A stretch of DNA of 64,000 bases from Prochlorococcus sp. AG-402-G06 (GTDB lineage Bacteria; Cyanobacteriota; Cyanobacteriia; PCC-6307; Cyanobiaceae): NCBI GenBank assembly GCA_003277985.1, contig QCHR01000002.1, positions 79,636 through 143,635 of the forward strand. The letters run 5' to 3'. Positions 8,991 through 17,816 of this stretch are shown in pieces; the first letter of the stretch is position 1, and each line of letters begins with the position of its first letter. The position numbers and the translations under genes were made by a program. Under the pieces are notes generated by a model. It worked only from the letters and a program-made list of their open reading frames with translations. It searched no databases and was not told the origin of the DNA.

Positions 8991-10089
8991 TTTTTTGTAA
9001 GCATTCGTGTATTTCTTCATTAGAGATATTATTAAATAATTTTACATCACCAATTTTTGTAGGCATAACGAAACTTATCTTGCCGTCTTTAACTTTCTTG
9101 TCTCCTTGAAGAGATGTTAGAACACTATCTATTTCAAGCTTTGGCCACTTAGAGGGTAAACCTGCTTTCTCTATTAATTGTTTCTGTCTTTCTGTGTCAA
9201 TCGCTTTCCATACGCCCCTTTGTACCGCCAATTGACCGACTGCAACCATCCCCATTGCTACTGCTTCACCATGAAGCCATTTTCCATAACCACAAAGATT
9301 TTCTATTACGTGACCAAATGTATGCCCATAATTTAAAAATGCTCTTACTCCACTTTCTTTCTCATCTTTTACAACAATCTCTGCTTTTGATGTGGCAGAA
9401 CGCTTAATTATTTCTATTAGTAGTTTTTCTTTTATGTTTGAAAAATTAGAAATATTATCCTCTCTCTCTAGAAGTTCGAATAGTTCAAGGTCTGATATTA
9501 CTCCATACTTTATTATTTCAGCCATACCTGCTTTGAACTCTCGTGATGGGAGAGTAAATAATGTTTTAGGGTCTATTAACACCAATTTAGGTTGATGAAA
9601 AGCACCTATAAGATTTTTACCTTTCGAATGATTGATGCCCGTTTTGCCCCCAATGGAAGCATCAACCATGGCAAGTAATGTTGTAGGGATTTGGACTACA
9701 TGAATTCCACGCAACCAAGTAGCAGCTGCAAAACCAGTCATGTCTCCAATCACGCCACCACCAAGGGCAATCATTAATGATCCTCTTTCTAATCTGGCTT
9801 CATATGCCGCATCGTGGATTAAATCTATGGAAGATTGATTCTTTTGATCTTCGCCTGCTTTTATTATTAAAAGTTTTGGATTAAATTTACTTTTAATTAG
9901 ACTTTTAATTATGCAATCACCATAGTGATCAAAGACTTCCTGATTAGAGACGACTAAAACTTTTAGTCCTTCCTTAAAACCAATATTACATAGCTCATCT
10001 CCTATATATTCAAGACTACCTTTTCCAATAACTATTTCGTAAGGGTTGCTAGTTAGAGAGACTTTAATATGGTGGTTGTCTTTATTCAC
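8983..10089 (-). CDS. aroB: 3-dehydroquinate synthase
   Basis: Second enzyme of the shikimate pathway, converting DAHP to 3-dehydroquinate with NAD and a divalent metal. At 368 residues it has the usual bacterial length. Visible motifs are the NAD-binding [38 protein letters not shown], the metal-ligand region AEIIKYGVI with its Glu, and [11 protein letters not shown] plus [10 protein letters not shown] with the His ligands. Translation begins with GTG. The 286-base spacer to purK contains an imperfect inverted repeat but no gene I can support. Confidence 0.97.
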   Translation of the reverse strand: MNKDNHHIKVSLTSNPYEIVIGKGSLEYIGDELCNIGFKEGLKVLVVSNQEVFDHYGDCIIKSLIKSKFNPKLLIIKAGEDQKNQSSIDLIHDAAYEARLERGSLMIALGGGVIGDMTGFAAATWLRGIHVVQIPTTLLAMVDASIGGKTGINHSKGKNLIGAFHQPKLVLIDPKTLFTLPSREFKAGMAEIIKYGVISDLELFELLEREDNISNFSNIKEKLLIEIIKRSATSKAEIVVKDEKESGVRAFLNYGHTFGHVIENLCGYGKWLHGEAVAMGMVAVGQLAVQRGVWKAIDTERQKQLIEKAGLPSKWPKLEIDSVLTSLQGDKKVKDGKISFVMPTKIGDVKLFNNISNEEIHECLQKIS

Positions 10090-10375
10090 AGTTGTGAGGA
10101 TATAAGATTTTTGATGGTTTATTACGTTAAAGCATCAAAATATAGAACTGATTATATGGTTGACGAACACATTTCATAAGCAAATGATATGTATTCGTAT
10201 ACGTTCAGTATTTATTCTGGGATCAAAATAATCACATAGTGGAATATTCTTTGGGTTGTGAATTAAGGATGTTTTTATTAAGATCACAATTCAAACAGTA
10301 TTTTTATTTGTTTGTTCGCGATTTTTTTATTTGCCTACAAGTGAGCGAAACTTTAAAAATGAGGTCTCTAAATAA

Positions 10376-11521
10376 ATGATTGGGGTCGTGGGTGGAGGAC
10401 AACTGGCAATGCTTCTGGTTGAGGCTGGAATGAAGAGAGCTGTTGATGTCGTTGTTCAGACGTCAGCCAAAACTGATCCTGCGGCTAAAAAGACAAATCA
10501 AGTCATTTTGCACGATCCTACAAATCCACAGGGGACAAAACTTCTTGCTGAAAAATCCCGCTTGATTACTTTTGAGAATGAATGGGTTGATATTTCAAGT
10601 TTGCTTTCTCTTGAAAATAATGGAGTTTCTTTTGTCCCAAGACTTCAATCAATAAGGCCTTTAATTAATAAAATTACCCAAAGAGAGCTATTAAACAGTC
10701 TTGATATTCCTTGCCCTGATTGGTTAGCAATACCGTTAAAAAAATCATCAGGCCTTGAGCTACCTGCAGATTGGGGATTTCCATTGATGGCAAAAGCTGC
10801 CAAAGGTGGATATGACGGTAAAGGAACTAAAATTATTAAAAATCTAAAGCAACTTCAAGAATTTCTAGTAGTTGAAAAAGAAGAGCAGTGGATGTTGGAG
10901 AAGTGGGTCTCTTTTGATAAGGAGTTATCCATTGTTTCTAGTAGGGATTCAAAAGGCATTGTACGTAGTTTGCCGATTGTAGAGACCTACCAATCTAAAC
11001 AAGTATGCGACTGGGTCCTCGCTCCCGCTGATATCAATCATGACGTTGAACTTATGGTGAGAAATGTCGTTTCTTCATTGCTTGCGGAGTTGGACTATGT
11101 TGGAGTTATTGCTATTGAATTTTTCTACGGATCCGAAGGTTTACTAGTAAATGAGATAGCTCCAAGGACACATAACTCAGGTCATTTCTCTATAGATGCT
11201 TGTACTAGCAGTCAATTTGATCAACAAATATGTATAACATCTGGTATTAATGTGCCCATGCCTGAAATGCTAGTTAATGGCGCTTTAATGGCCAACTTGC
11301 TTGGTTTATCAAGTAACTTTTCAAAAACAATTAGCCAGAGGTTGGAAGACTTAAGGAATATACCTGGGTTGAATGTTCATTGGTATGAAAAAGAAGAAGA
11401 AAAAAGGGGAAGGAAGCTTGGACACGTCACTTATCTCTTGAACAACAAAGACGCTTTGTCTAGGAAAAAAGAAGCATTGGATATTTTAAAAACTATAAGG
11501 TCAATTTGGCCTACCTCATGA
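10376..11521 (+). CDS. purK: N5-carboxyaminoimidazole ribonucleotide synthase (PurK)
   Basis: An ATP-grasp enzyme that carboxylates AIR with bicarbonate and ATP in purine synthesis. The 381-residue sequence opens with the Rossmann-like IGVVGGGQLAMLL, then has MAKAAKGGYDGKGTKII (ATP-grasp lid), LEKWVSFDKELSIV and the active-site NEIAPRTHNSGHFSIDA. An in-frame TAA lies directly before the ATG, so the start is fixed. The 6S RNA begins just after the stop, matching the purK-6S order known from other cyanobacteria, where the RNA can be transcribed together with purK. Confidence 0.97.
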   Translation: MIGVVGGGQLAMLLVEAGMKRAVDVVVQTSAKTDPAAKKTNQVILHDPTNPQGTKLLAEKSRLITFENEWVDISSLLSLENNGVSFVPRLQSIRPLINKITQRELLNSLDIPCPDWLAIPLKKSSGLELPADWGFPLMAKAAKGGYDGKGTKIIKNLKQLQEFLVVEKEEQWMLEKWVSFDKELSIVSSRDSKGIVRSLPIVETYQSKQVCDWVLAPADINHDVELMVRNVVSSLLAELDYVGVIAIEFFYGSEGLLVNEIAPRTHNSGHFSIDACTSSQFDQQICITSGINVPMPEMLVNGALMANLLGLSSNFSKTISQRLEDLRNIPGLNVHWYEKEEEKRGRKLGHVTYLLNNKDALSRKKEALDILKTIRSIWPTS

Positions 11522-11529
11522 TGATATTT

Positions 11530-11725
11530 TGTTTAGATTGTTCTAGTACTGCTTTGTTGGTATTGGCCTTCTCAAGTGCTCTGATCTGACTCTCTTTCGA
11601 TATGGGGAGACTGTCGTGAAAGTAACGTATACCAGCTAGTTCTGGAAACGAAGCTTCACTTTGAATCCCCCTCTGGTTCTTCCAGGTCGATGCTTCTTGG
11701 GCCTTACGGCAAAGTGGTACTACTC
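11530..11725 (+). ncRNA. ssrS: 6S RNA (ssaA/ssrS)
   Basis: 6S RNA mimics an open promoter and binds sigma70-type RNA polymerase. The closing stem is visible directly: AGTACTGCTTTG at 11545-11556 pairs with CAAAGTGGTACT at 11710-11721, twelve pairs including two G-U wobbles. It encloses about 150 bases with partial pairing and a central bubble, the usual 6S layout. The position immediately after purK is the recognised cyanobacterial context. Ends are approximate by roughly 10-15 bases. No conserved ORF runs through the region. Confidence 0.88.
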
Positions 11726-11806
11726 TAAAATTAATTGAATCATGGATTGTTTTTGATTATTTAATTTTGAAGTCGATTGATTTTTTAACTTTATTAATAA
11801 CTTATA

Positions 11807-12157
11807 TCAAGAGGTTAATCCTCTGGACTTGCGGACCTTTCTCAGTAGGTCATGATCATCTCTTGCTCTTTTATCAAGAATAGCTATGTCCTCTCTAGCT
11901 TTCTGATCAACTTTTTGAATATCCTCCCTTGCTCTTTGGTCTAGAAATGCCACATCTTTTCTTGCCCTTTGGTCGATGTTCTCAAGGTCTGCTCTAGCTC
12001 GTTGATCAACATTTTCTAAATCGCTTTTAGCTCTCTCCACCATGCTCCTCATTGAATCGACCATCATTGACAAGGCTGCGGGAACTTGTTCCCCTGAAGC
12101 TGAAAAAGGGGACTCTTCACTTAGGCTAATACCACTTTTTGCTTGATTCGAAGCCAT
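11807..12157 (-). CDS. Hypothetical protein with 11-residue helical repeats
   Basis: A 116-residue protein of unknown function. Residues 1-40 are a low-complexity head (MASNQAKSGISLSEESPFS). From about residue 42 on it is a run of near-identical 11-residue units, consensus R-x-D-[LIV]-x-x-[LIV]-D-Q-[RK]-A, for example ADLENIDQRAR, KDVAFLDQRAR and EDIQKVDQKAR, about six copies. Undecad periodicity predicts a long, highly charged right-handed coiled coil or LEA-like amphipathic helix. There is no signal peptide, no membrane segment and no cysteine. It lies on the strand opposite to the 6S RNA. I do not recognise a family. Confidence 0.75.
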   Translation of the reverse strand: MASNQAKSGISLSEESPFSASGEQVPAALSMMVDSMRSMVERAKSDLENVDQRARADLENIDQRARKDVAFLDQRAREDIQKVDQKAREDIAILDKRARDDHDLLRKVRKSRGLTS

Positions 12158-12472
12158 AGGTTTAATTAAAATAGGCTTGGATTAAAGAAAGCCATTTATT
12201 TCCTTTTTCCATTATCTCTTTTTATTTGCACAAAAAATAAAAAACCCTCGAAGAAAAACGAGATGTAATAGAAATTTGATCTGTTTTCTTAGAAATCGCG
12301 TTTGCCTTTGCTCAATCTCTTATTTCTTTAATATATGATACGGATTTTAAGACGAATAAGATGGCACGGAGACAATAACTATTGATGCTCGTTTAGATTA
12401 AAGAATATTTATTTATATTTCGAGAATACATTATTTCGTCTTTAAATGTAATTTTTCATGTTGAAAATATCT
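12158..12472. other. AT-rich spacer, no gene recognised
   Basis: A 315-base spacer between two minus-strand hypothetical genes. I see a short CTCG-CGAG inverted repeat with an A-rich loop near 12246-12262 and otherwise only AT-rich sequence. It probably carries the promoter of the repeat-protein gene. No open frame with a credible start is visible. Confidence 0.4.
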
Positions 12473-12685
12473 TTACTTTGGATAAAGTCTCGCTATCCTT
12501 TTTTTTTGGTTTTCTTTTTCTAGTAGTTTTCTTTTGCTATCCTTGTATGAATCGTCACCTTCATTAAGCCTAAAAAAGACAAAATAGAACATAATGCCTG
12601 TGAATATTAACCCTATAAATAGTACCCAAAAACCTATTAACCCAGTAGGAGAAAAGTATTCAAGGTTAAAAGAACTATCGCTCAT
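12473..12685 (-). CDS. Small single-pass membrane protein, hypothetical
   Basis: A 70-residue protein with an acidic, aromatic N-terminus (MSDSSFNLEYFSPTG), one strong transmembrane helix (about residues 16-38, LIGFWVLFIGLIFTGIMFYF) and a highly charged, lysine-rich C-terminal tail. The topology suggests N-out/C-in insertion in the cytoplasmic or thylakoid membrane. No family recognised. It is the first of many small genes in the 12-25 kb stretch. Confidence 0.6.
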   Translation of the reverse strand: MSDSSFNLEYFSPTGLIGFWVLFIGLIFTGIMFYFVFFRLNEGDDSYKDSKRKLLEKENQKKRIARLYPK

Positions 12686-12885
12686 TTTTATTAAATGAAA
12701 AGCGTTGCTTCAATACTATCTACAAAAAATAGAAAATTAGCAATATCATGGCTGTGGGTAAAATTACTTTTATTCTTTTTCCCAAAGGGTTTTTGTCATG
12801 AATGAAAATTTTTACTATGAATGAGAATTTTTACGCATTAACACATAAAACGTTTTAATTATAATAAAAAAAATTGTTTTTTTTA

Positions 12886-13020
12886 ATGGAAGAAACCCAT
12901 AACTATGCTTTGAACCTTGTCGTTCCACTGATGGGAATTGCTCCTCTACTAATGCTTTTTATATTGAAAGGAGAGAAGAAAACAAAGACTACAAAAAGTT
13001 GGACTAGATCGACTAACTAG
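12886..13020 (+). CDS. 44-residue single-pass membrane peptide
   Basis: A short frame starting at ATG 12886 (MEETHNYALNLVVP) with one hydrophobic helix (about residues 8-28, LNLVVPLMGIAPLLMLFIL) and a basic C-terminal tail (KGEKKTKTTKSW). The size and layout resemble the minor subunits of photosynthetic complexes, but the sequence is not one I recognise as PsbX, PsbY, PsaM, PetM or PetN. The membrane-peptide design argues that it is genuine. Confidence 0.5.
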   Translation: MEETHNYALNLVVPLMGIAPLLMLFILKGEKKTKTTKSWTRSTN

Positions 13021-13366
13021 TATTAAAAACAATAAATATTGATATAGTTTGAGATCAATTTATATCCATATTACAATAAATCTTACACAAATACATGAAA
13101 TTAATTTTATACAATAGTGTATGTTTTATGGATAGTTTCTGTTGATATAAAAAGATATTATTACTAACAAACAATTTTAAGTATAAACTTTTAAAATTTT
13201 CTTTTGAAATATTTACCTATCAACTATCAATCCTTAAAAGAAGGATGCTAAAAATTGAATCAAAGCTTTAAACCATTTTTGTTCGGTTTTTACGCGCGGT
13301 ATTCTTTCCTTTTCGCTATATTGTCAAATAATGTTTATTTATTGATTCTTTTAGTTCTAGATTGAT
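13021..13366. other. AT-rich spacer, nothing recognised
   Basis: A 346-base, very AT-rich interval between two short plus-strand genes. It has many stop codons in all frames, no tRNA-like fold and no strong inverted repeat. A CGCGCG-like run near 13292 is the only GC-rich spot. Confidence 0.4.
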
Positions 13367-13507
13367 ATGGGTTATTCAACAAAATTGCAGACACACAAAA
13401 CTCAACAGTTTGCAAAGTTTTTTCTGAAGGATCTTAAAACCAAGTCACCTAAAAATGATAGCTACAAATCTGATATGGAAGATTTGAACTTTTCTCCAGT
13501 AAATTAG
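13367..13507 (+). CDS. 46-residue hypothetical protein
   Basis: A short frame from ATG 13367 to TAG 13505-13507 (MGYSTKLQTHKTQQFAKFF, then LKDLKTKSPKNDSYKSDMED). It is soluble, lysine-rich and without recognisable domains. The support is an ATG start, plausible amino-acid composition and its place in a cluster of similar microgenes. Confidence is moderate to low. Confidence 0.4.
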   Translation: MGYSTKLQTHKTQQFAKFFLKDLKTKSPKNDSYKSDMEDLNFSPVN

Positions 13508-13749
13508 TAAAATTTTTTAGTTTTTATTAATACTTATCAAATAATATCCATGCACTCATGACTTATTTCAAAACCTAAATCTTTTTGAATGTAGTGAGTA
13601 AAGTTTATTTGATTTAGTTTTTATATCTTGTTTATCATATTGTTTTAAAGTCATACTTTTTATTCTTAGTAAAAATAAAATTAATATAAAATTTTCTTTA
13701 TTTTTATTTATTCATGCTAAATGTACCATAGTTTTATTGGAGGGAAAGC

Positions 13750-13929
13750 ATGAAACCCATTCAAAGAAAAACTACTCTTAAATGGAGTTCCGATGGCGAA
13801 TTGTCTTCAATTGATATGGCTAGGATTCTTGATCTTCTTGCAAATAAGGAATTAACTCAATGTGTATTAGCCTGTGATGCAAATAAGAGATCTTCAGAGA
13901 TACTTTTTCATTTGAAAGATCGAAAATAA
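13750..13929 (+). CDS. 59-residue hypothetical protein with CX3C
   Basis: ATG 13750 follows an excellent ribosome-binding sequence (TTGGAGGGAAAGC), unusual in this region, which makes the gene credible. The product reads MKPIQRKTTLKWSSDGELS, followed by a helical segment (IDMARILDLLANKELTQCV) with a CX3C pair at residues 38 and 42, and ends in LFHLKDRK. It looks like a small soluble helical protein, possibly a compact helix-turn-helix, but I do not recognise the family. Confidence 0.55.
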   Translation: MKPIQRKTTLKWSSDGELSSIDMARILDLLANKELTQCVLACDANKRSSEILFHLKDRK

Positions 13930-14014
13930 GTGAATTTACCTAAAAAAGATTTGTTAATTTATCCAAAAAACCTATCTTTAAAACAGTATGTTTAGTTACT
14001 ACTGATTCAAAAAT

Positions 14015-14161
14015 ATGAAAACGGCTCAAGACAGATATTTTGAATGTTTAGAAGTTTGTATTGAAGACGAGCAGGGAAAATCTTGTAGACAAGTATGCGC
14101 ACCTATATTAAATGATGATCCCTATGACCATCCTGCAGTTCCAATAATAAATAATAAGTAA
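14015..14161 (+). CDS. 48-residue twin CX3C microprotein
   Basis: ATG 14015 to TAA 14161. Four cysteines form CX3C-X8-CX3C (C11, C15, C24, C28): FECLEVCIEDEQGKSC and RQVCAPIL. Such twin CX3C spacing suggests a helical hairpin held by two disulfides or a small metal site. The C-terminal tail (NDDPYDHPAVPIINNK) is probably flexible. No signal peptide is evident. Function unknown. Confidence 0.5.
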   Translation: MKTAQDRYFECLEVCIEDEQGKSCRQVCAPILNDDPYDHPAVPIINNK

Positions 14162-14335
14162 ATATTTATTTTTATATTAATAACTTTTATTCTAAATTCA
14201 TTTTATTAGAAAATCTAGTATCACTAAGAATCTTTTTTTAAAGGTACTTTGAAAATGTTAATGGTCACTTTTTAGATTGGATGTTTTTATTGATAAATTA
14301 AATTAGCTAATATGTAATCAATCTATTTACCAATC

Positions 14336-14494
14336 ATGGATACCCCAATCACCCATATTAATTTATTCAACGCTATTCTTGCTCTTTATGTTATTGGTTA
14401 TCAAATATCAATATGTTGTGATTGGAGTTGGATTCCAATGAATAGAGAGGATTATCAGCTTCCTTACCAAGACAAATGGAGTCGTACCAGCTAA
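14336..14494 (+). CDS. 52-residue hypothetical membrane-associated protein
   Basis: ATG 14336 to TAA 14492-14494. The N-terminal half (INLFNAILALYVIGYQISI) is hydrophobic enough to span or lie on a membrane. It is followed by CCDWSWIPMNREDYQLPYQ and a basic tail. The tryptophans, adjacent cysteines and proline-rich end give it a protein-like composition. No family recognised. Confidence 0.45.
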   Translation: MDTPITHINLFNAILALYVIGYQISICCDWSWIPMNREDYQLPYQDKWSRTS

Positions 14495-14672
14495 TAATTA
14501 TTCAATTTCATTATTAATATGTCAAATAGCAATTTACGAATTTATTAAACCTAAATTTAGTTATTCAAGTATATAGTAATAATTTATTTTAAAAGGTATG
14601 TATTGTTTAATTAATATCTCAACTAATAATTCAACTAATATAAGTATTTATTGAAAGGTGTTTATAAATAAC

Positions 14673-14849
14673 CTAGATACTCTGAACAACATGAAATAAA
14701 CCAAATGAGTATCCTCCTATGAGTATCCAACCAAGTATTGCTGAAATTATAGTTGACCTTCGGTTGTGCCTTCTTATTGCATTCTCTATCATTTCATTTA
14801 CGTCTTCTCTATTTATTAGATTTGTAGATTTGGGATTGGTAGAAGTCAT
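14673..14849 (-). CDS. 58-residue single-pass membrane protein
   Basis: Read from the complement, ATG at 14847-14849 opens MTSTNPKSTNLINREDVNEM, a basic amphipathic helix (IENAIRRHNRRS) and one transmembrane helix (TIISAILGWILIGGYSFGLF), ending HVVQSI. The head is soluble and charged, so the protein is probably anchored by its C-terminus. It is not a high-light-inducible protein, because the ExxNGRxAMxG motif is absent. Unknown function. Confidence 0.55.
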   Translation of the reverse strand: MTSTNPKSTNLINREDVNEMIENAIRRHNRRSTIISAILGWILIGGYSFGLFHVVQSI

Positions 14850-15240
14850 TTGTTTAATTTAAATTAGAAGCTTTGAGACTTTTAAATGAATCTTTAGTTG
14901 ACAAATTCAATTTTTAGGTGAATTTGCTTGAGAAAGCTGTTGTAACTTGCTCTATTAGTGAGCTTTTATAGGTTCTAATAGAAGAAGGCAAGGTAAAAAG
15001 TTCATATGTAAACAATTGTTAAGACTATAAAGGATTTTTTTCGAACTTGTGTAGGTAAAATCACTTTATTCCGATTTGCATCATAGCGATGATTTATTTT
15101 GCTTCGGCTTTGACTTTTATTTTTTCAATTTATTCGACTTGTAAAGACCTATTCCTTTGATTTATTTCTCATTTAATCAATACCCAGCTAATGTCTTAAT
15201 CCTTTATTGTTTGACTGTTTAGTATTTATATTCCAAATTA
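14850..15240. other. AT-rich spacer
   Basis: A 391-base interval between two minus-strand small genes. The only frame of note is a 23-codon one starting near 15088 (MIYFASALTFIFSIYSTCKD). It is too short and weakly supported to call. No tRNA or strong terminator is seen. Confidence 0.35.
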
Positions 15241-15690
15241 TTAATTCTCGTTATTGTCTCTTTCATTCTTTTCTAAATGTCTTCTTGTTAGAAAAGAATA
15301 TGAAGCTTGATGTTTTTGCTTCCACTCTTTGTGTTCTTTTATCTGGGTTTTTAATTTTTCAAGGCTTTCTTTTTCTTCTGGATAGACTCTCTCTAAATAC
15401 TCAGGACTTAAATTTATATTACCTTCATATTCATAAACCATCTCCTCAAATGACTCGCATATTCCAAGTATATCTGCCATGAAATCCTCAAACTCATCTA
15501 TTCTGATTTCCTGAAGAACTTTTCTTAATTTACTTTGGCTTGATTCTTCCGGCTCCCATTCTTTTTTTAATACATGAAGTAGATTCAGTTGACCAATTCT
15601 GTCTAAAAGATCCCACTTGGAGGCATCATCAGCTGAGTAAAAATAGGAGCCATCTCCTGATTGATAGAATTTGCCTCTTTCTTTATCCAT
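15241..15690 (-). CDS. Hypothetical protein, 149 residues, acidic and helical
   Basis: A soluble protein without recognised domains. The first 20 residues (MDKERGKFYQSGDGSYFYSA) look beta-like. The rest is charged and helical (LRKVLQEIRIDEFEDFMADI; EEKESLEKLKTQIKEHKEW). There is no signal peptide or membrane segment. It stands alone, with long AT-rich flanks, inside the small-gene region. Confidence 0.6.
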   Translation of the reverse strand: MDKERGKFYQSGDGSYFYSADDASKWDLLDRIGQLNLLHVLKKEWEPEESSQSKLRKVLQEIRIDEFEDFMADILGICESFEEMVYEYEGNINLSPEYLERVYPEEKESLEKLKTQIKEHKEWKQKHQASYSFLTRRHLEKNERDNNEN

Positions 15691-15916
15691 TAATATTCAA
15701 TGGTGAATGTATTAAATCTTCAATAGTAACTTTATAAAGGTAAAACAATTTGTCACCTTACAGATCACTAAAGTTGATTTTTAGTACTGTATTAAAATTT
15801 TGAATTATTTTTCATTAATAGATTAGCATTGCTGTTGATATCATTCTATCTTTTTGATGATTCTTAGATTTATTTATTCGAAATATAAATCTTACCTTAG
15901 TTATTAATTATAATTT

Positions 15917-16318
15917 TTAATCAAAGAAATCTAAAGGAAAGGGACCAATAGTTTTCGAGTTCAATGAATTTTCGTAATTTTGGCAGCTAATTAAAATTCC
16001 TTCTCCTAAGCCAAATTCAACCCGAGCGCAAATTTCACCTGTTTTTTGATTTGCTTTTAAGAATATTGGTCCATCAGAGCTAGGTAAATTAGTACATTCC
16101 ATTTTTTTGAACTCAAACTTGGCTTCTATTTTTCTAACTGCATTTAATGCTTTATCTACTGTTGGAGACATAATTCCTATCGTTAACCAATCTGATTTAT
16201 TAATCACATGTCTAGCTTCATTAAATAGTATTTTCGCCTGTTCATTGTTTAGTTTAGGAGCAGATCTCAATTTATCCAGATCTTCTAATCTGAGAATTTC
16301 ATTATTTTTTTCTGACAT
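15917..16318 (-). CDS. DUF1824-like hypothetical protein
   Basis: A 133-residue soluble protein. LTIGIMSPTVDKALNAVRKIE in the middle, and FLKANQKTGEICARVEFGLGEGILISCQ toward the end, resemble DUF1824, a cyanobacterial family of unknown function. The assignment rests on recalled sequence character rather than a search. It has no neighbours that suggest a pathway. Confidence 0.65.
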   Translation of the reverse strand: MSEKNNEILRLEDLDKLRSAPKLNNEQAKILFNEARHVINKSDWLTIGIMSPTVDKALNAVRKIEAKFEFKKMECTNLPSSDGPIFLKANQKTGEICARVEFGLGEGILISCQNYENSLNSKTIGPFPLDFFD

Positions 16319-16533
16319 TTAAGTGATTTTTTATCTGTTTTATCAATACTAGCAATTTTTTATAATTGGTATTAAGTATTAAAATTCTTTTTATTTACAT
16401 TTTATAGATGAAATTCCTCTTTAACCTGTTAAAAATATTGAAAACTAAATGTAGACAATTTAATATTAATACTACTTTCAAATATGATTTTATCTTATAA
16501 ATTATATTCTATTTTTTTATGCGTGGTCTATAT

Positions 16534-16725
16534 TCAATTAAGATTGTTCGACTCTTTTATTCTTCTGGAATCATGTAGCTTTTCTAATTCGTTATAGACA
16601 TCACGCAATGTGCTTTGTATGTGCTCTGAATTCTCTATTACGCCAAGAGAATTCATTGCTTTAAGAAGGCACTCCTTTGCTTCTATCAACCCTCGACATT
16701 GTGTGCTTCCAGCTTCTGAGGACAT
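16534..16725 (-). CDS. 63-residue helical hypothetical protein
   Basis: Residues 12-60 form a likely helical hairpin (GLIEAKECLLKAMNSLGV; IQSTLRDVYNELEKLHDSRR). The LRDVYNELEKLH segment loosely resembles LKEVYNSLDALHQ of the small protein encoded at 25053-25256, so a remote relation is possible but unproven. Soluble, no motifs. Confidence 0.5.
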   Translation of the reverse strand: MSSEAGSTQCRGLIEAKECLLKAMNSLGVIENSEHIQSTLRDVYNELEKLHDSRRIKESNNLN

Positions 16726-16941
16726 TTTACGTGATTTGTTTCTAAAAAGTATTATATCTTTTCTTCTAATTGATTAATTTTCTTTCATCTTTTTTAAATA
16801 ATTATTTTAAAGACTGGAAGTTTAAACCTTTGTTTTCGATTCTATACGGGGATTAATTACGTTAAACTCCTATTCAGAATATTTGACTTAAGTAATATTT
16901 AGTTATTTTAATTACATATTTTGATACTAGATGGCAATCAT

Positions 16942-17058
16942 TTGGCTAAATACAGAAGAGTGATCTTAAAAAAATTAAAATTTTTATATAGGTTTTTTTT
17001 GTTTATAGCTTTCTTCTATTCGATTTTAATTATTATCATTTCTTTAACTTCACTTTAG
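16942..17058 (+). CDS. Possible 38-residue single-pass membrane peptide
   Basis: A frame from TTG 16942 to TAG 17058: a basic head (MAKYRRVILKKLKFLY), then one long hydrophobic helix (FFLFIAFFYSILIIIISL). The basic-then-hydrophobic order is typical of a membrane peptide, but it has a weak start and is very AT-rich, and random AT-rich DNA also yields such segments. It is the only candidate in the 391-base spacer 16726-17117. Confidence 0.25.
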   Translation: MAKYRRVILKKLKFLYRFFLFIAFFYSILIIIISLTSL

Positions 17059-17120
17059 ATTCTTAGGCTTGACGAAGACTGTTTTTTTAATTAAAAACAA
17101 AAATAAGACTTACTTTCTTG

Positions 17121-17390
17121 ATGGCAAAAGTAGAAAATTTTGATAGCCCTTTAGGTTGGCTGATAGATCCTCACAATAAATGGGCTATTCATTTTGACTT
17201 TAAAAAGGTTTCTAATGATGAAATTCCTACAGATTTCACTATTGATATGTGGGGGGTAATTCCAAACGGTAAACCTATGATATTTAAAAGTAGAAGAAAG
17301 GTTACAAAACAAGATTCGCTTAAGACCTGGAAACAATTGATTGACTCAAAATGGGTTAAATTCGATTTTGAGAAACATATGACTGCTTGA
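17121..17390 (+). CDS. DUF1651-like small protein
   Basis: An 89-residue soluble protein. GWLIDPHNKWAIHF near the N-terminus and SRRKVTKQDSLKTWKQLIDSKW near the C-terminus match the pattern of DUF1651, a small family common in Prochlorococcus and marine Synechococcus with unknown function. I chose ATG 17121 over the TTG immediately before it. Assignment is from memory of the family pattern. Confidence 0.6.
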   Translation: MAKVENFDSPLGWLIDPHNKWAIHFDFKKVSNDEIPTDFTIDMWGVIPNGKPMIFKSRRKVTKQDSLKTWKQLIDSKWVKFDFEKHMTA

Positions 17391-17465
17391 AAATGACATT
17401 TAGCTTTATTTTTGATTTACATTTTTTAAAGTTATAATGTATTTTCTTATTTTAAATTTTACAAA

Positions 17466-17744
17466 TTGTTAAATAATTTGTATAAACTTTTCAAGTTAAT
17501 TCTTATATTCTCTTCTGTAATTACGGGATGGACGTCTATTCTTTTGTTTTCTAATACTTCATATAAAATAGAGATTAAAGAATTAATAAATAAAATTTAT
17601 ATAAATCAAAAGAATTTTGTCATTAATGTAAAGGATTTATCTATTTTGTTGTTAAAAGATTCTAATGAACGTTTTTCTAGTAAACCTCAAGAGATATCTC
17701 ATATAAATAAAGATAATAAATTGATTAACAAGATTGATCCTTAA
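17466..17744 (+). CDS. Small membrane-anchored hypothetical protein
   Basis: A 92-residue frame with a TTG start. An N-terminal hydrophobic helix (LFKLILIFSSVITGWTSILL, about residues 8-28) is followed by a Lys/Asn/Ile-rich tail (YKIEIKELINKIYINQKNFV). It looks like a bitopic protein with an exported or cytoplasmic tail. It lies 72 bases upstream of the deoxyribosyltransferase-like gene, on the same strand. No recognisable family. Confidence 0.4.
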   Translation: MLNNLYKLFKLILIFSSVITGWTSILLFSNTSYKIEIKELINKIYINQKNFVINVKDLSILLLKDSNERFSSKPQEISHINKDNKLINKIDP

Positions 17745-17816
17745 TACTTTATTAATCAATTTATTGCTAAAGTTATTAAATTAGATTTCATATGATCAAT
17801 TTGGAGAATATAAAAA

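Noticed and set aside
10109..10140. TTTTGATG/CATCAAAA inverted repeat upstream of aroB
   Set aside because: An 8-bp AT-rich stem with a 16-base loop is expected by chance here; no U-run or known operator.
15088..15160. 23-codon plus-strand hydrophobic frame
   Set aside because: No ribosome-binding site and chance hydrophobic content in AT-rich DNA.
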